DNA of 64,000 nt from Novosphingobium sp. 9. GTDB taxonomy: Bacteria > Pseudomonadota > Alphaproteobacteria > Sphingomonadales > Sphingomonadaceae. Shown piece after piece: positions 25,809 to 36,089 of this stretch (within the stretch, counting starts at the first letter, position 1; every line of letters begins with the position of its first letter). The translations under genes and the position numbers were made by a program. Below the pieces are notes generated by a model. That model saw only the letters and a program-made list of their open reading frames with translations, was not told where the DNA came from and ran no database searches. Location of the stretch: positions 310,001-374,000 of the forward strand of contig NZ_CP022707.1 of NCBI RefSeq assembly GCF_025340265.1, in the 5' to 3' direction.

Positions 25809-26890
25809 ATGGACCAGCCGTGAGCATTTCCGACGAGCGGCTGGGCCAGATCGGCGCTCGCTTTGCCGAACTGGAAGCCCGCCTTGCCTCGGGCACGCTC
25901 GAAGGCGAGGCGTTCGTCGCGGCCAGTCGCGACTATGCCGAGCTGGAGCGCGTCGCGCATCTTGCCGCCGATATCCGCGCAATGCGCGGCGAACTGGCCG
26001 ATCTCCAGTCGCTGGCCGACCCGGACCCGGAAATGCGCGCGCTCGCCGAAGAGGAAGTACTGCGCCTGAAGGGCGAACTGCCCGAGGTCGAACGCCAACT
26101 GGCGCTTGCCATGCTGCCGCGCGATGCAGCAGACGTGCGCCCGGCGATGCTCGAAATCCGCGCCGGAACCGGCGGCGACGAGGCCGCACTGTTCGCCGCC
26201 GATCTCTATCGCATGTACGAGCGCTACGCTGCCGAACAGGGCTGGCGGGTGGAGATGGTCTCGGCCAATGCCAGCGATGTCGGCGGCTTCAAGGAAGTGG
26301 TCGCCAACGTGACGGGCTCCGGCGTGTTCGCGCGCCTCAAGTTCGAGAGCGGCGTCCACCGCGTACAGCGCGTACCCGTGACAGAAAGCGGCGGGCGCAT
26401 CCATACGTCCGCCGCGACCGTGGCGGTGCTGCCCGAACCAAGCGAGGTCGATGTCCAGATCGAGGACAAGGACCTCAAGATCGACATCTACCGGGCCAGC
26501 GGGGCCGGTGGCCAGCACGTCAACACCACCGATTCGGCGGTGCGCATCACCCACCTGCCCACCGGCATTGTCGTCACCTGTCAGGACGAGCGCAGCCAGC
26601 ACAAGAACAAGGCCAAGGCCATGCAGGTGCTGCGTGCGCGTATCTACGAGAAGATGCGCGACGAGGCTCAGGGTGCCGAAGCCGAGGCGCGCCGCGCGAT
26701 GGTCGGCTCGGGTGATCGCTCGGAGCGCATCCGCACCTACAATTTTCCGCAAGGGCGTGTGACCGATCACCGCATCAACTTGACGCTCCACCGCCTGCCC
26801 GAAGTTCTCGAAGGCACCGGCCTTGGCGAACTGGTCGATGCGCTGATAGCCGAAGACGAGGCCAAGCGTCTCGCGGCGATGGACCAGTGA
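25805..26890 (+). CDS. prfA: Peptide chain release factor 1
   Basis: Recognises UAA and UAG and releases the finished peptide. Up to 361 residues from a GTG at 25805 that overlaps the hisS stop. A second GTG at 25820 would give the more usual N-terminus ([10 protein letters not shown]). The catalytic GGQ is at 235-237 ([20 protein letters not shown]). The stop-codon reading tripeptide is PVT at 191-193 ([12 protein letters not shown]), which marks RF1 rather than RF2. The next gene, prmC, methylates this GGQ glutamine. Confidence 0.97.
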   Translation: MNGPAVSISDERLGQIGARFAELEARLASGTLEGEAFVAASRDYAELERVAHLAADIRAMRGELADLQSLADPDPEMRALAEEEVLRLKGELPEVERQLALAMLPRDAADVRPAMLEIRAGTGGDEAALFAADLYRMYERYAAEQGWRVEMVSANASDVGGFKEVVANVTGSGVFARLKFESGVHRVQRVPVTESGGRIHTSAATVAVLPEPSEVDVQIEDKDLKIDIYRASGAGGQHVNTTDSAVRITHLPTGIVVTCQDERSQHKNKAKAMQVLRARIYEKMRDEAQGAEAEARRAMVGSGDRSERIRTYNFPQGRVTDHRINLTLHRLPEVLEGTGLGELVDALIAEDEAKRLAAMDQ

Positions 26891-27729
26891 GCCCCCAAAC
26901 AGCAGAAACCGTCGCACAGGCCATGCGGTCCGCCACGCTGCGCCTGAGCGAAACCAGCGACACCGCCCGGCTCGATGCCGAAGTGCTGATGGCCCATGCA
27001 CTGGACTGCTCGCGCTCCGACCTGCTGCTGCGCCGAAGCTTCGATCCCGCTCCCGAGGCCTTCGCGGCGCTGATCGCGTGCCGCGCCGCGCATGAGCCGG
27101 TCGCCTATATCACCGGCACGCAGGAGTTCTTCGGCCTGCCCTTCCAGGTCTCCCCGGCGGTGCTGATCCCGCGCGGTGACAGCGAGGTTCTCGTCGAAAC
27201 GGCGCTTGCCGCCCGCCCCGAAGCGCGCCGCGTGCTCGACTGCGGCACCGGCTCGGGCGCGCTGCTGCTGGCCGTATTGGCGAACCTGCCCGAAGCGACG
27301 GGCATCGGCATCGACGCCTCGCCCACTGCACTGGCCGTCGCGCAGGCCAATGCTGGGGCGCTCGGCCTCGCGACCCGCACCGAAATGCGCGAGATCAGCT
27401 GGTTGACGCCGGGCTGGCGCGACGCGCTTGGCCGCTTCGACCTGATCCTTGCCAATCCGCCCTATGTCGAAAGCGAGGCCGTGCTCGATGCCTCGGTGCG
27501 CGATTACGAACCCGCCAGCGCGCTGTTCGCCGGGGCGGACGGGCTCGACGACTATCGCGTTCTGGTGCCGCAACTCGTTGATCTTCTTACGCCCGGCGGG
27601 CTTGCACTGGTCGAGATCGGGCACACGCAGGCCGATGCGGTGAGCGCGATCGGCATGGCGGCCGGCCTTGTTCCCGCGCTTTATCACGACCTTGCCGGGC
27701 GCCCGCGCGTAGTCGCGTTTTCAGGGTAA
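26887..27729 (+). CDS. prmC: Release factor glutamine N5-methyltransferase
   Basis: Methylates the GGQ glutamine of release factors. It encodes 280 residues from a GTG at 26887 that overlaps the prfA stop (GTGA). SAM-binding region [20 protein letters not shown] is near residue 117. The substrate-binding motif NPPYV is at 190-194 ([13 protein letters not shown]). The N-terminal helical domain contains [15 protein letters not shown] and [12 protein letters not shown]; the usual 'PRPDTE' reads PRGDSE here, a mild variation. Coupling to prfA fits its role. Confidence 0.95.
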   Translation: MSPQTAETVAQAMRSATLRLSETSDTARLDAEVLMAHALDCSRSDLLLRRSFDPAPEAFAALIACRAAHEPVAYITGTQEFFGLPFQVSPAVLIPRGDSEVLVETALAARPEARRVLDCGTGSGALLLAVLANLPEATGIGIDASPTALAVAQANAGALGLATRTEMREISWLTPGWRDALGRFDLILANPPYVESEAVLDASVRDYEPASALFAGADGLDDYRVLVPQLVDLLTPGGLALVEIGHTQADAVSAIGMAAGLVPALYHDLAGRPRVVAFSG

Positions 27730-27966
27730 AAAGATAAGTTTTTGCTTGGAATCCGGCTTGGGAATGCCTACACATTTCATGAGCCGGGCCATGGATGAAA
27801 CTTCCCATGCCGGTTCGTTCCCAGCATTTGCGCGGAGTCGCAGGTCACGGCCACCTCGATGAGGCAGATGTCAGGATCACGACCGCACAAGGCGATTCGT
27901 GATGACGCGACATACGGCTTTCGCGCAAGAATGCGGCGAATTCCCGGGTTTTGAGGAAAACTACCC

Positions 27967-28851
27967 TTGAATAACAATCGTGGTAACAACCGTCGGCGCG
28001 GCCGCGGTAACAACAACGGTAACAATCGCCAGCAAGGCGGCCAGCAGACCAACCGTATCGACAGCCGGGCTCGTGGCAATGCGCCGCAGCTTCTGGAGAA
28101 GTACCGCAAGCTGGCACACGACGCGATGCTCAATGGCGATCGCGTGACGGAGGAATACTACCTCCAGTTCGCCGATCACTACTTCCGCGTCATCGCCGAC
28201 CAGAAGCAGCGCCAGGAAGAAATGCGCCAGCCGCGTCGCGACGAGCGCGTCCAGAACGACGAGGTCGAGGACGCGGCGGACGACTACTATCCGCACCCGG
28301 TCACGTCGGTATCGCGCCATGAACCGCGCAACGATGCGCCCCGTAACGAACAGCGTCACGAGCCGCGCTACGAACAGCGTCAGGATCGGACCGAGCGCCA
28401 GGATCGCCAGCCGCGTGACAGCCAGCCGGAAAACGCAGAGGCCGCCGAAGGCGCCGATGGTTCGCGCTCGATCTACGAGCCTGCGGAAAACCCCTTCGTG
28501 CGCGACAATCGCCAGCCGCGCGGGGCGCAGACCCGCACCGGCAAGCCACAGCGCGCGCCGCGTCGCGCCGAACGTGGTGATGACGAAACCTCTGCTTCGG
28601 CACAAGAAGAGGCCGCACCCAGCTTCGATCCGGCAACCCTGCCCCCCTCGATCGCGACCAGCGATGCCGAGGAAGGCGCCAAGCCGAAGCCCAAGACGCG
28701 CCGTCCGCGCACGCCCAAGGCCGATGCCGCCGGTGAAGCCCCTGCCGCCCCGGTCGCCGAGGCGGATGTCGAGGAAAAGCCCCGCCGTCGCCGGACCCGC
28801 AAGGCGACCCCGACCGACGAGGCCGGCAACCCGCTCGAAACGGTCGATTGA
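27967..28851 (+). CDS. DUF4167 domain protein, Asn/Arg/Gly-rich N-terminus
   Basis: 294 residues. The start is a TTG at 27967 (an in-frame stop lies five codons upstream, and GAGGAAA precedes it), giving NNNRGNNRRRGRGNNNGNN. This low-complexity basic head and the following block IDSRARGNAPQLLEKYRKLA, HDAMLNGDRVTEEYYLQFAD form the DUF4167 domain, common in alphaproteobacteria. The rest is charged and probably disordered, rich in Arg/Gln/Glu, then Lys/Pro/Ala. RNA binding is suggested by the RG-rich head, but the function is unknown. It follows prmC by 237 bases with no gene between. Confidence 0.85.
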   Translation: MNNNRGNNRRRGRGNNNGNNRQQGGQQTNRIDSRARGNAPQLLEKYRKLAHDAMLNGDRVTEEYYLQFADHYFRVIADQKQRQEEMRQPRRDERVQNDEVEDAADDYYPHPVTSVSRHEPRNDAPRNEQRHEPRYEQRQDRTERQDRQPRDSQPENAEAAEGADGSRSIYEPAENPFVRDNRQPRGAQTRTGKPQRAPRRAERGDDETSASAQEEAAPSFDPATLPPSIATSDAEEGAKPKPKTRRPRTPKADAAGEAPAAPVAEADVEEKPRRRRTRKATPTDEAGNPLETVD

Positions 28852-28964
28852 TCGGCTCCAGCTGACATTCCGGGCCAGATCCTTCCGGCCCGAACCCTTC
28901 CAGACCGTGACGCTCGCCCACGCGCGCTTGCGTCACGGTCCCGGTGGCTTACATAGCGGCGACC

Positions 28965-30653
28965 ATGCCCGCGCCCCGCCCCGCCCTTTCGACATTTTTC
29001 CGCCGCGTCCTGACGGCCTGCCTTGACCGTCCGCGCGTGTCTGCGGTGGTGTTGGGCGCGCTCGCCGCCTGCGGGTTCCAGCCGCTGCAACTCTGGCCGC
29101 TGACGCTGCTTGCCATCGCGCTGCTGATCGAGCTGATCGCGCGCGCGGAGCGGGGCCGCCGCGCTTTCCTCATCGGCTGGCTGTTCGGGCTCGGCCATTT
29201 CACGCTCGGCAACAACTGGATCGCGACGGCCTTCACCTATCAGGCGGCGATGCCCACCTGGCTGGGCGGCATCGCGGTTTTCCTGCTGGCCCTCTACCTC
29301 GCACTGTTCCCTGCCTTCGCCACATTGATCGCATGGGCTTTCCTGCGCGTCCTGAGCCGTCGCGCCGCGCCGCTCACCCCGCCGCGCCGGGCGCTGGCGC
29401 TCACGCTCGCCTTTGCCGCCGCGTGGATCTTCACCGAATGGGTCCGTAGCTGGCTGTTCACCGGCTTTCCCTGGAATCCGCTCGGCGTCGCGCTGCTAGG
29501 GCCCTTCTCGACGCCCGGCCTCGCGATCCTGACCCGCTGGGTGGGGACTTACGGCCTTTCGGGCGTGCTGGTGCTGCTCGCCGGACTGCCCGCCCTGTTC
29601 ATGCGCCTCGCCGCCGCCCATACCGGCACTGCCCGCGCGGCACGCCTCGCGCCGCCGCTGATCGGCCTTGCCGCCCTCACCGCGCTGATGGTGCTGCCTG
29701 CCGCATGGGCACCGGCCGCCCCCGGCAAGGTCCGCTACACGCTGGTCCAGCCGGATCTGCGACAGGAAGTGCTCGACGATCCGCAGCAGTTCGAGGCCAG
29801 CTTCGTCAAGCTTGCGAAGCTAACGATGCCCAATGGGGTCAATAACAGTGGTGTCGATAGCAAGCGGCTGGTGCTCTGGCCCGAATCGGGCGTGTCAGAC
29901 TATCTGCGCGACGGCTATCCCCCCTATTTCTACGTCGGCTTCACGTATGCCGACGATCCCGCCGTCGCCCGCTGGCGCATCGGGCGAGTGATCGGCCCAC
30001 AATCGCTGCTGCTGACCGGCGCGGTCGATCTGGTCGCCAAGAACGACATGCCGGTCGCCGCACGCAATTCCGTGACCGCGCTTGATGGCGATGGCGATAT
30101 CCTGGCCGGGTACTCCAAGGCGCATCTGGTGCCTTATGGCGAATACCTGCCGATGCGCAGCATTCTCGAACCGCTGGGCCTTTCCCGCCTTGTCGAGGGC
30201 GATATCGACTTCCTGCCCGGCCCCGGTCCCCGCACGTTCGACTTCGGCGATTACGGGAAGGCCGGTATCCAGATCTGCTACGAGATCGTCTTCTCCGGCC
30301 ACGTCGTCGATCCGCGCGACCGACCCGACTACATCTTCAACCCCTCCAACGACGGCTGGTTCGGCTACTGGGGGCCGCCGCAGCATCTGGCTCAGGCGCG
30401 CCTGCGGGCGATCGAGGAAGGCCTGCCCGTCCTGCGCTCCACCACCACCGGGATCAGCGCCGTGGTCGATGCCGACGGCGTGGTGCGAAACTTCGCACCG
30501 TGGCGCACGGCAAAGCGCCTCGACGGGTTCATCCCGCGCGCCCATGCGCCGACGCTTTTTGCCCGCTTTGGAAACGCGCTGCCGCTGGCGCTCGCCGCAA
30601 TGCTCGCAATTTTGGCCGCCTGCGTGGTTGCACCGCGTCGCCGGAGGGCGTAG
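28965..30653 (+). CDS. lnt: Apolipoprotein N-acyltransferase
   Basis: Adds the third acyl chain to lipoproteins in the inner membrane. About 562 residues from the ATG at 28965; a GTG at 28944 is an alternative. The N-terminal ~220 residues contain six or so membrane helices (for example LLIELIARAERGRRAFLIGW and FGLGHFTLGNNWIATAF). The nitrilase domain has the catalytic Glu in LVLWPESGVSDY, Lys in YSKAHLVPYGEYLP and Cys in IQICYEIVFSG. FNPSNDGWFGYWGPPQHLAQ is the conserved loop. A last helix closes the protein. It lies 41 bases before metK. Confidence 0.95.
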   Translation: MPAPRPALSTFFRRVLTACLDRPRVSAVVLGALAACGFQPLQLWPLTLLAIALLIELIARAERGRRAFLIGWLFGLGHFTLGNNWIATAFTYQAAMPTWLGGIAVFLLALYLALFPAFATLIAWAFLRVLSRRAAPLTPPRRALALTLAFAAAWIFTEWVRSWLFTGFPWNPLGVALLGPFSTPGLAILTRWVGTYGLSGVLVLLAGLPALFMRLAAAHTGTARAARLAPPLIGLAALTALMVLPAAWAPAAPGKVRYTLVQPDLRQEVLDDPQQFEASFVKLAKLTMPNGVNNSGVDSKRLVLWPESGVSDYLRDGYPPYFYVGFTYADDPAVARWRIGRVIGPQSLLLTGAVDLVAKNDMPVAARNSVTALDGDGDILAGYSKAHLVPYGEYLPMRSILEPLGLSRLVEGDIDFLPGPGPRTFDFGDYGKAGIQICYEIVFSGHVVDPRDRPDYIFNPSNDGWFGYWGPPQHLAQARLRAIEEGLPVLRSTTTGISAVVDADGVVRNFAPWRTAKRLDGFIPRAHAPTLFARFGNALPLALAAMLAILAACVVAPRRRRA

Positions 30654-30660
30654 AGCCGAC

Positions 30661-30676
30661 ATAAAGATAGCTTTAT
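30661..30676. promoter_or_regulatory. Operator-like dyad before metK (SahR-type candidate)
   Basis: A 6-4-6 dyad ATAAAG-ATAG-CTTTAT ends 18 bases before the metK ATG. It overlaps a possible -10 hexamer (TATATT at 30674-30679). It differs at one position from ATAAAGATATCTTTAT. From memory, a motif of this kind is associated with SahR/ArsR-type regulators of methionine-cycle genes in alphaproteobacteria. That link is inference. Confidence 0.45.
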
Positions 30677-30694
30677 ATTGGTTGGTGTCACTCC

Positions 30695-31909
30695 ATGCGC
30701 AAAGACTTCGTCTTCACTTCCGAGAGCGTTTCCGAAGGCCATCCCGACAAGGTTGCGGACCAGATTTCCGACGCCATCGTCGATCTGTTCCTCTCGAAGG
30801 ACCCCGAGGCACGCGTCGCCTGCGAGACGCTGACCACCACGCAGCTGGTCGTGCTCGCGGGTGAAATCCGCTGCAAGGGCGTCTACGAGAACGGCACCTG
30901 GGCAGATGGTGCGCTGGAAGAGATCGAGGCGACCGTGCGCGGCGTCGTCAAGAAGATCGGCTACGAGCAGAGCGGCTTCCACTGGCAGACCTTCCGCTTC
31001 GAGAACAACCTGCACGGCCAGTCGGCCCACATCGCGCAGGGCGTCGATTCGTCGAGCAACAAGGACGAAGGCGCGGGCGATCAGGGCATCATGTTCGGTT
31101 TCGCCTGCGACGAGACCGCCGACCTGATGCCCGCGACGCTCGATTACAGCCACAAGATCCTGCACAAGATGGCGACCGACCGCCACTCGGGCGCGGCACC
31201 GTTCCTGGAGCCAGACGCCAAGAGCCAGGTCACGCTGCGCTACAAGGACGGCAAGCCTGCCGCCGCCACCGCCATCGTCGTCTCGACCCAGCACGCGCCG
31301 GGCTATGACGAGGGCGAGAAGGAAGCCGAACTGCACGCCTACGTGAAGTCGGTCGTGGCAGAGGTTCTCCCCGCAGAACTGCTCTCGGGCGAGACCGTCT
31401 ACCACATCAACCCCACCGGCAGCTTCGAGATCGGCGGCCCCGATGGCGACGCAGGCCTGACCGGCCGCAAGATCATCGTCGACACCTACGGCGGCGCATC
31501 GCCCCACGGTGGCGGCGCGTTCTCGGGCAAGGACCCCACGAAGGTCGACCGTTCGGCTGCCTACGTCACCCGCTACCTCGCCAAGAACGTGGTCGCTGCG
31601 GGCCTCGCCACGCGCTGCACCATCCAGGTGTCCTACGCGATCGGCGTGTCGCAGCCGCTCTCGCTCTATGTCGACCTGCACGGCACCGGCACCGTGACGG
31701 AAGAAGCTCTGGAAGCCGCGCTGACCAAGGTCGCCGCAGACCGCCTCGGCAAGCTGACCCCGCGCGGCATCCGCACGGGCCTCGGCCTCAACAAGCCGAT
31801 CTACGGCACGACGGCAGCCTATGGCCACTTCGGCCGCCAGCCCGAGGGCGACCTGTTCCCCTGGGAGCGCACCGATCTGGCCGACGACCTGAAGGCTGCG
31901 CTGGCATAA
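30695..31909 (+). CDS. metK: S-adenosylmethionine synthetase
   Basis: Makes S-adenosylmethionine from methionine and ATP. It encodes 404 residues. The N-terminus [20 protein letters not shown] carries the ATP/Mg site. The signatures [16 protein letters not shown] and [19 protein letters not shown] are both intact. [15 protein letters not shown] precedes the second. The ATG at 30695 follows the dyad described above. It ends at a strong terminator shared with no convergent gene. Confidence 0.97.
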   Translation: MRKDFVFTSESVSEGHPDKVADQISDAIVDLFLSKDPEARVACETLTTTQLVVLAGEIRCKGVYENGTWADGALEEIEATVRGVVKKIGYEQSGFHWQTFRFENNLHGQSAHIAQGVDSSSNKDEGAGDQGIMFGFACDETADLMPATLDYSHKILHKMATDRHSGAAPFLEPDAKSQVTLRYKDGKPAAATAIVVSTQHAPGYDEGEKEAELHAYVKSVVAEVLPAELLSGETVYHINPTGSFEIGGPDGDAGLTGRKIIVDTYGGASPHGGGAFSGKDPTKVDRSAAYVTRYLAKNVVAAGLATRCTIQVSYAIGVSQPLSLYVDLHGTGTVTEEALEAALTKVAADRLGKLTPRGIRTGLGLNKPIYGTTAAYGHFGRQPEGDLFPWERTDLADDLKAALA

Positions 31910-31930
31910 TTCAGGCGATCATCGCCAAGT

Positions 31931-31972
31931 GAAAAGGCCGGGCCTTCCGCACAGGAAGCGCCCGGCCTTTTC
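31931..31972 (+). terminator. Rho-independent terminator after metK
   Basis: Long arms GAAAAGGCCGGGC and GCCCGGCCTTTTC are further closed by TCC/GGA inside. They lie 22 bases after the metK stop and 52 bases before the next start. Confidence 0.85.
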
Positions 31973-32023
31973 ATGTCTGCGCGATCCGCCTACCTCCACA
32001 ATGACACTACCGGAGCAGCGCCC

Positions 32024-32875
32024 ATGGCCTTCACGACGATCCTTTCCGCCGACGATCTCAAGGGCTTGCTCGCCTCCGCTACCCCGCCCCTGCTGCTCGA
32101 CTGCAGCTTCGAACTGACCCAGCCGGGCAAGGGCCGCGAGGCCTATCTGGCGGGCCACATCCCCGGCGCGCGCTACGTCCATCTCGACGACGATCTTGCT
32201 GCGGCACCATCCGGCACCAATGGCCGCCATCCGCTGCCCGATGCCGAAGCCCTTGCGCAACGCCTGCGCGTGCTCGGCCTCTCGCAAGGCCAGCAGGTCA
32301 TAGCCTACGATGCCAGCGGCGGAGCCTGGGCGGCGCGCGCCTGGTGGTTGCTGCGCTGGTTGGGGCATGAGGCGGTCGCCGTGCTCGACGGCGGACTGCC
32401 CGCGTGGGTCGAGGCGGGCGGCGCGCTGGAGGCAGGCGAGGCCGGGCCGACGATCGTCGGCGATTTCGCGCCCCGCGCGCCGCTGGTCGGCGGAACCATG
32501 GAGGCAGACGAAGTGCTCGCCAATATCGAAAGCCGCGCCGCACAAGTGCTCGATGCCCGCGATCCCTCACGCTTCCGGGGCGATCCCAACCCGATCGACC
32601 CGGTTGCCGGACATATTCCCGGTGCGAAGAACCGCTTCTTTCGCGACAATCTGGATGCGTCGGGCCGTTTTCGCCCTGCCAATGCGTTGCGCTCGGAGTT
32701 TACAGCCCTTTTGGGAGAGGCGCACGCCATCCTCCAATGCGGTTCGGGCGTAACCGCCTGTCACAATGCCCTCGCCATGGAGATCGCGGGGCTACCCGGT
32801 GCCAGACTCTATCCGGGGTCATGGAGCGAGTGGATCGCCGATCCTTCGCGGCCTGTTGCGACGGGGGAAGTTTGA
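32024..32875 (+). CDS. sseA: 3-mercaptopyruvate/thiosulfate sulfurtransferase
   Basis: Two-domain rhodanese that moves sulfur from 3-mercaptopyruvate or thiosulfate to an acceptor. It encodes 283 residues from the ATG at 32024. Domain 1 has GHIPGARYVHLDDDLAA. Domain 2 has VLDARDPSRFRGDPNPIDPV and GHIPGAKNRFFRDNL. The active loop is C239-GSGVTA (LQCGSGVTACHNALAM), the mercaptopyruvate-type loop rather than the thiosulfate-type. The longer frame upstream overlaps the metK terminator and is rejected. It is a single gene. Confidence 0.93.
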   Translation: MAFTTILSADDLKGLLASATPPLLLDCSFELTQPGKGREAYLAGHIPGARYVHLDDDLAAAPSGTNGRHPLPDAEALAQRLRVLGLSQGQQVIAYDASGGAWAARAWWLLRWLGHEAVAVLDGGLPAWVEAGGALEAGEAGPTIVGDFAPRAPLVGGTMEADEVLANIESRAAQVLDARDPSRFRGDPNPIDPVAGHIPGAKNRFFRDNLDASGRFRPANALRSEFTALLGEAHAILQCGSGVTACHNALAMEIAGLPGARLYPGSWSEWIADPSRPVATGEV

Positions 32876-32894
32876 GGGGGGAGCAAGGGTGACA

Positions 32895-33064
32895 CTGGGG
32901 CCATAGGCCCCAGACCCGTTACGTCTTCCGGCTTCGGCCTTGCGCCTGAAGAACGCTCTGAGCGAAAATCAACGCTGCGCCTCGGATACGCGAGACGCCC
33001 TGCCCAACCCGAAACACCAGCGCCGGGAGACGTTCCGGGGGTGCAGGGGGTCATAACCCCCTGC
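32895..33064. other. Two strong GC hairpins between sseA and the glutathione peroxidase gene
   Basis: The first is CTGGGGCCATAGGCCCCAG at 32895-32913 (8-3-8). The second is GCAGGGGG-N6-CCCCCTGC at 33043-33064. They lie after the two convergent genes and may end transcription or protect 3' ends, but neither has a T-run. The 214 bases contain no gene. Confidence 0.45.
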
Positions 33065-33089
33065 TGTTCAACCTTCCCTCTTCAACCCT

Positions 33090-33635
33090 TCACTTCGCCA
33101 GCTCTGCCTCGACAGCAGCGATCAACCCGGCATCGTCCGGCGCCACGCCCGGCGCGAAGCGGGCCACCACGCTGCCATCGCGCCCGATCAGGAACTTCTC
33201 GAAGTTCCACAGCACTTCGGGGTCTTCGGTCGGCGTCATGCCGTAGCCGCGCAGCTTCTCGCGGAATTCCTCGACCGGCCCGGTCTTGGTCGGATAGGCT
33301 TCGGTCAGCGCGGCATAGAGCGGCTGCTTGTCCGCCCCGGTAACGTCGGCCTTGGCGAAAAGCGGGAACGAGACGCCGAAATTCAGCTGGCAGAATTCGA
33401 CGATCTCCTCGTTCGAGCCCGGCTCCTGCGCACCGAAGTCGTTGGCGGGGAAGCCGAGGATCTCGAACCCCTCGTCCTTGTGGGCCTTGTAGAGCACTTC
33501 GAGCCCTTCGTACTGCGGAGTCAGCCCGCACTTGGACGCTACGTTGACGATCAGCAGCACTTTGCTGGCGTGCCGGGCCAGCGTGTCGGCAGCGCCATCG
33601 ATGCGGGTCAGCGGGATCGTGGACAGGTCGGTCAT
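33090..33635 (-). CDS. Glutathione peroxidase family protein (Cys type)
   Basis: Reduces peroxides with a thiol donor. It encodes 181 residues from the ATG at 33635. The peroxidatic Cys36 stands in NVASKCGLTPQYEGLE. Gln70 (PANDFGAQEPGSNEEI) and the Trp of LWNFEKFLIG complete the usual catalytic set, and SFPLFAKADVTGADKQPLY is typical. Bacterial Cys-GPx proteins usually work with thioredoxin rather than glutathione, so the name is by family. It lies 11 bases downstream of the CoA-transferase pair, on the same strand. Confidence 0.93.
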   Translation of the reverse strand: MTDLSTIPLTRIDGAADTLARHASKVLLIVNVASKCGLTPQYEGLEVLYKAHKDEGFEILGFPANDFGAQEPGSNEEIVEFCQLNFGVSFPLFAKADVTGADKQPLYAALTEAYPTKTGPVEEFREKLRGYGMTPTEDPEVLWNFEKFLIGRDGSVVARFAPGVAPDDAGLIAAVEAELAK

Positions 33636-33646
33636 GGTACTACTCC

Positions 33647-34303
33647 TCAGCTGACGTATTTCGCGGTGGTCTTGGCGGCGACTTCCTCGGCAGTGACGCC
33701 GGGGGCCAGTTCGACCAGCTTGAACGGGCTGTCGTGATCGGGGCGCTGGAACACGCACAGGTCGGTGACGATCATGTCCACCACGTTCTTGCCGGTCAGC
33801 GGGAGGGTGCATGCGGGGATGAACTTGGGATCGCCGGATTTGGAGGTGTGCTCCATCACCACGATAATCTTCTTGACGCCCGCGACGAGATCCATCGCAC
33901 CGCCCATGCCCTTGATCATCTTGCCGGGGATCATCCAGTTGGCGATATCGCCCTGCTCGTCCACTTCCATCGCGCCCAGCACGGCAAGGTCGATGTGGCC
34001 GCCGCGGATCATCGCGAAGCTGGTGGCGCTGTCGAAATAGGCCGACTGCGGAAGTTCGCTGACGGTCTGCTTGCCGGCATTGATCAGGTCCGCATCGACT
34101 TCGTCCGGATAGGGGAACGGACCGATGCCGAGCATGCCGTTCTCGCTCTGCAACGTCACTTCGACGCCATCGGGAACGTGGTTCGCCACCAGCGTCGGGA
34201 TACCGATGCCGAGGTTCACGTAGAACCCGTCCTCCAGTTCCTGCGCCGCGCGGGCGGCCATCTGGTCGCGGCTCCAGCCCTTGGTTGTGGTTGCTTCGGA
34301 CAT
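33647..34303 (-). CDS. scoB: 3-oxoacid CoA-transferase subunit B
   Basis: Catalytic subunit of succinyl-CoA:3-oxoacid CoA-transferase, which activates acetoacetate in ketone-body and leucine breakdown. It encodes 218 residues from the ATG at 34303. [20 protein letters not shown] opens the fold. The catalytic Glu is in [13 protein letters not shown] (SENG motif). [27 protein letters not shown] and [10 protein letters not shown] follow. Its start overlaps the scoA stop by one base (TGATG). Acetoacetate is also the end product of the leucine pathway served by mccAB elsewhere in the window. Confidence 0.94.
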   Translation of the reverse strand: MSEATTTKGWSRDQMAARAAQELEDGFYVNLGIGIPTLVANHVPDGVEVTLQSENGMLGIGPFPYPDEVDADLINAGKQTVSELPQSAYFDSATSFAMIRGGHIDLAVLGAMEVDEQGDIANWMIPGKMIKGMGGAMDLVAGVKKIIVVMEHTSKSGDPKFIPACTLPLTGKNVVDMIVTDLCVFQRPDHDSPFKLVELAPGVTAEEVAAKTTAKYVS

Positions 34304-35010
34304 CAGGCGGCCTCCCTTTCGCGAGTCGTCGTGAATTCGATCTTCTTGTCGTAAGGCGCGCCCATGACGAGGCGCTGGACGAACACGCCTGGCAGGTGGA
34401 TGTGATCGGGATCGAGGCTGCCGACGGGCACGATCTCCTCCACTTCGACCACGCAGACCTTGCCGCACATCGCGGCAGGCACATTGAAATTGCGCGCTGT
34501 CTTCCGGAAAATCGTATTGCCGCTCTCATCCGCCTTCCACGCCTTCACCAGCGCGAGATCGGCGAAGATGCCCTGCTCCAGAATATAGTCCTGACCGCCG
34601 AAGTTCTTCACTTCCTTGCCCTCGGCCACTTGCGTGCCGACGCCGGTCTTGGTGTAGAAGCCCGGAATCCCGGCACCGCCCGCGCGCATACGCTCGGCCA
34701 GCGTGCCCTGCGGACAGAACTCGACTTCCAGTTCACCCGAGAGGAACTGGCGCTCGAACTCCTTGTTCTCACCCACGTAGGACGAGATCATCTTCTTCAC
34801 CTGATGGGTGCGCAGCAGCTTGCCGATGCCTTCGTTGTCGATACCGGCGTTGTTGCTCGCAAACGTGAGATCCTTCACGCCCGAGGCACGCACCGCGTCC
34901 AGCAGACGTTCGGGCAAACCGCTGAGCCCAAAGCCGCCCGAGGCGATCAGCAGGCCATCGCGCAGAACCCCGTCGAGCGCGGCCTCCGCGCTGGGATAGA
35001 GCTTCTTCAT
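34303..35010 (-). CDS. scoA: 3-oxoacid CoA-transferase subunit A
   Basis: Partner subunit of the CoA-transferase above. It encodes 235 residues from the ATG at 35010. Family marks: [59 protein letters not shown] and [20 protein letters not shown]. Longer upstream frames are shadow, because the intergenic region to the divergent universal stress gene occupies that space. It is the first gene of the minus-strand unit scoA-scoB-gpx. Confidence 0.94.
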   Translation of the reverse strand: MKKLYPSAEAALDGVLRDGLLIASGGFGLSGLPERLLDAVRASGVKDLTFASNNAGIDNEGIGKLLRTHQVKKMISSYVGENKEFERQFLSGELEVEFCPQGTLAERMRAGGAGIPGFYTKTGVGTQVAEGKEVKNFGGQDYILEQGIFADLALVKAWKADESGNTIFRKTARNFNVPAAMCGKVCVVEVEEIVPVGSLDPDHIHLPGVFVQRLVMGAPYDKKIEFTTTREREAA

Positions 35011-35206
35011 GCCGAACCGAATCCTTCCCTTATGTCTTTCGCTTGAGGGGTAATCTGGTGCTGCAATGCAGCGAGGACAAGCCGGTTTCGACGCGCTCAC
35101 CACTCTTCGGCATATTCTTTGATCCGGCCTTTTGACTTCGATCATGTCCCGCGAACCGGCGCGTGGTAAAAAGCGTTCAGGAGAACCCAGGAAGAGGAAT
35201 CCCGAC

Positions 35207-35995
35207 ATGCGTGCCATTCTTGTCAACGCCGACCGTTCGCCCAGCACCGGTGCCCGACTCGAGTTCGCACTCGACCTTGCGCGGATTCGCGATGGCCACC
35301 TCACGGTGCTGCTCGACACCCCGGTCACGCGCTATATCGCGATGGACCCGCTCGGCGGCAGCCACGTAATGTCGGACGCCCTCGCCAAGGCGCGGCTGGA
35401 GGATGACGAGGCTGCCGATCGCATCGAGGCCCGGCTGGCGCGTGACGATGTGCCCTTCGACATCCTGCGCGCCGAAGCCGACCCGGTCAGCGCGCTCGCC
35501 CAAGCTGCCCTGCTGGCGGACCTGACCATCGTTTCGCGCAAGGAAGGTGGCGCACTGGCGGGCGATCTCGCGCTTGCCAGCCGAACCCCGGTTCTGGTGC
35601 TGCCCGAAAATCGCGTCCCCGCCCTGCCCCTTGCGAAAGCCTGCGTGGCCTGGGACGGCGGCGAGCAGGCGACGGCCGCGCTCAAGGCCGCCCTGCCGCT
35701 GCTGGCGAGCGCCGAGACCGTCACGGTCATCACCGTGGCCGAAAAGGCAGGCGGCTATCCCGCGACCGATGCGCTTTCGTACCTGTCGCGCAACGGCATC
35801 CATGCCGAACTGGAGGAACATGTCCGTCGCGGCTCGATCGAGGAGACACTGGGCATCGCCGTCACGCAGGCAGGCGCCGATCTTCTGGTCATGGGCGCCT
35901 ACGGCAAAAGCTGGATGCGCGAGTTGCTGTTCGGTGGCGTGACGGCGCACTTCCTGTCCGATTCGCAGGCACCGGCCCTGCTTCTGGCCCACTGA
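35207..35995 (+). CDS. Universal stress protein (tandem UspA domains)
   Basis: 262 residues from the ATG at 35207. The N-terminal half is a degenerate Usp domain ([20 protein letters not shown]). The C-terminal half keeps the nucleotide-binding pattern [20 protein letters not shown], the Usp 'GxxGxxxxxxxxxGS/T' loop, so ATP binding is possible. Upstream, a sequence CGAAC-N17-CGTT (35152-35177) is one mismatch from the EcfG general-stress consensus and would start transcription about 20 bases before the ATG. That would suit a stress gene but is only suggestive. Divergent from scoA. Confidence 0.88.
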   Translation: MRAILVNADRSPSTGARLEFALDLARIRDGHLTVLLDTPVTRYIAMDPLGGSHVMSDALAKARLEDDEAADRIEARLARDDVPFDILRAEADPVSALAQAALLADLTIVSRKEGGALAGDLALASRTPVLVLPENRVPALPLAKACVAWDGGEQATAALKAALPLLASAETVTVITVAEKAGGYPATDALSYLSRNGIHAELEEHVRRGSIEETLGIAVTQAGADLLVMGAYGKSWMRELLFGGVTAHFLSDSQAPALLLAH

Positions 35996-36089
35996 AGGCT
36001 GCATTTTTGCACCTGCACAGGGCGTCTGAGCGTTTCAAATCGCGTTGCCGATGATAACGTTTGCATCGGCTCGTCGATTTCAACGTGCA

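Noticed and set aside
30654..30694. SAM riboswitch before metK
   Set aside because: The gap is only 41 bases and shows a simple dyad, not a SAM-II or SAM/SAH fold.
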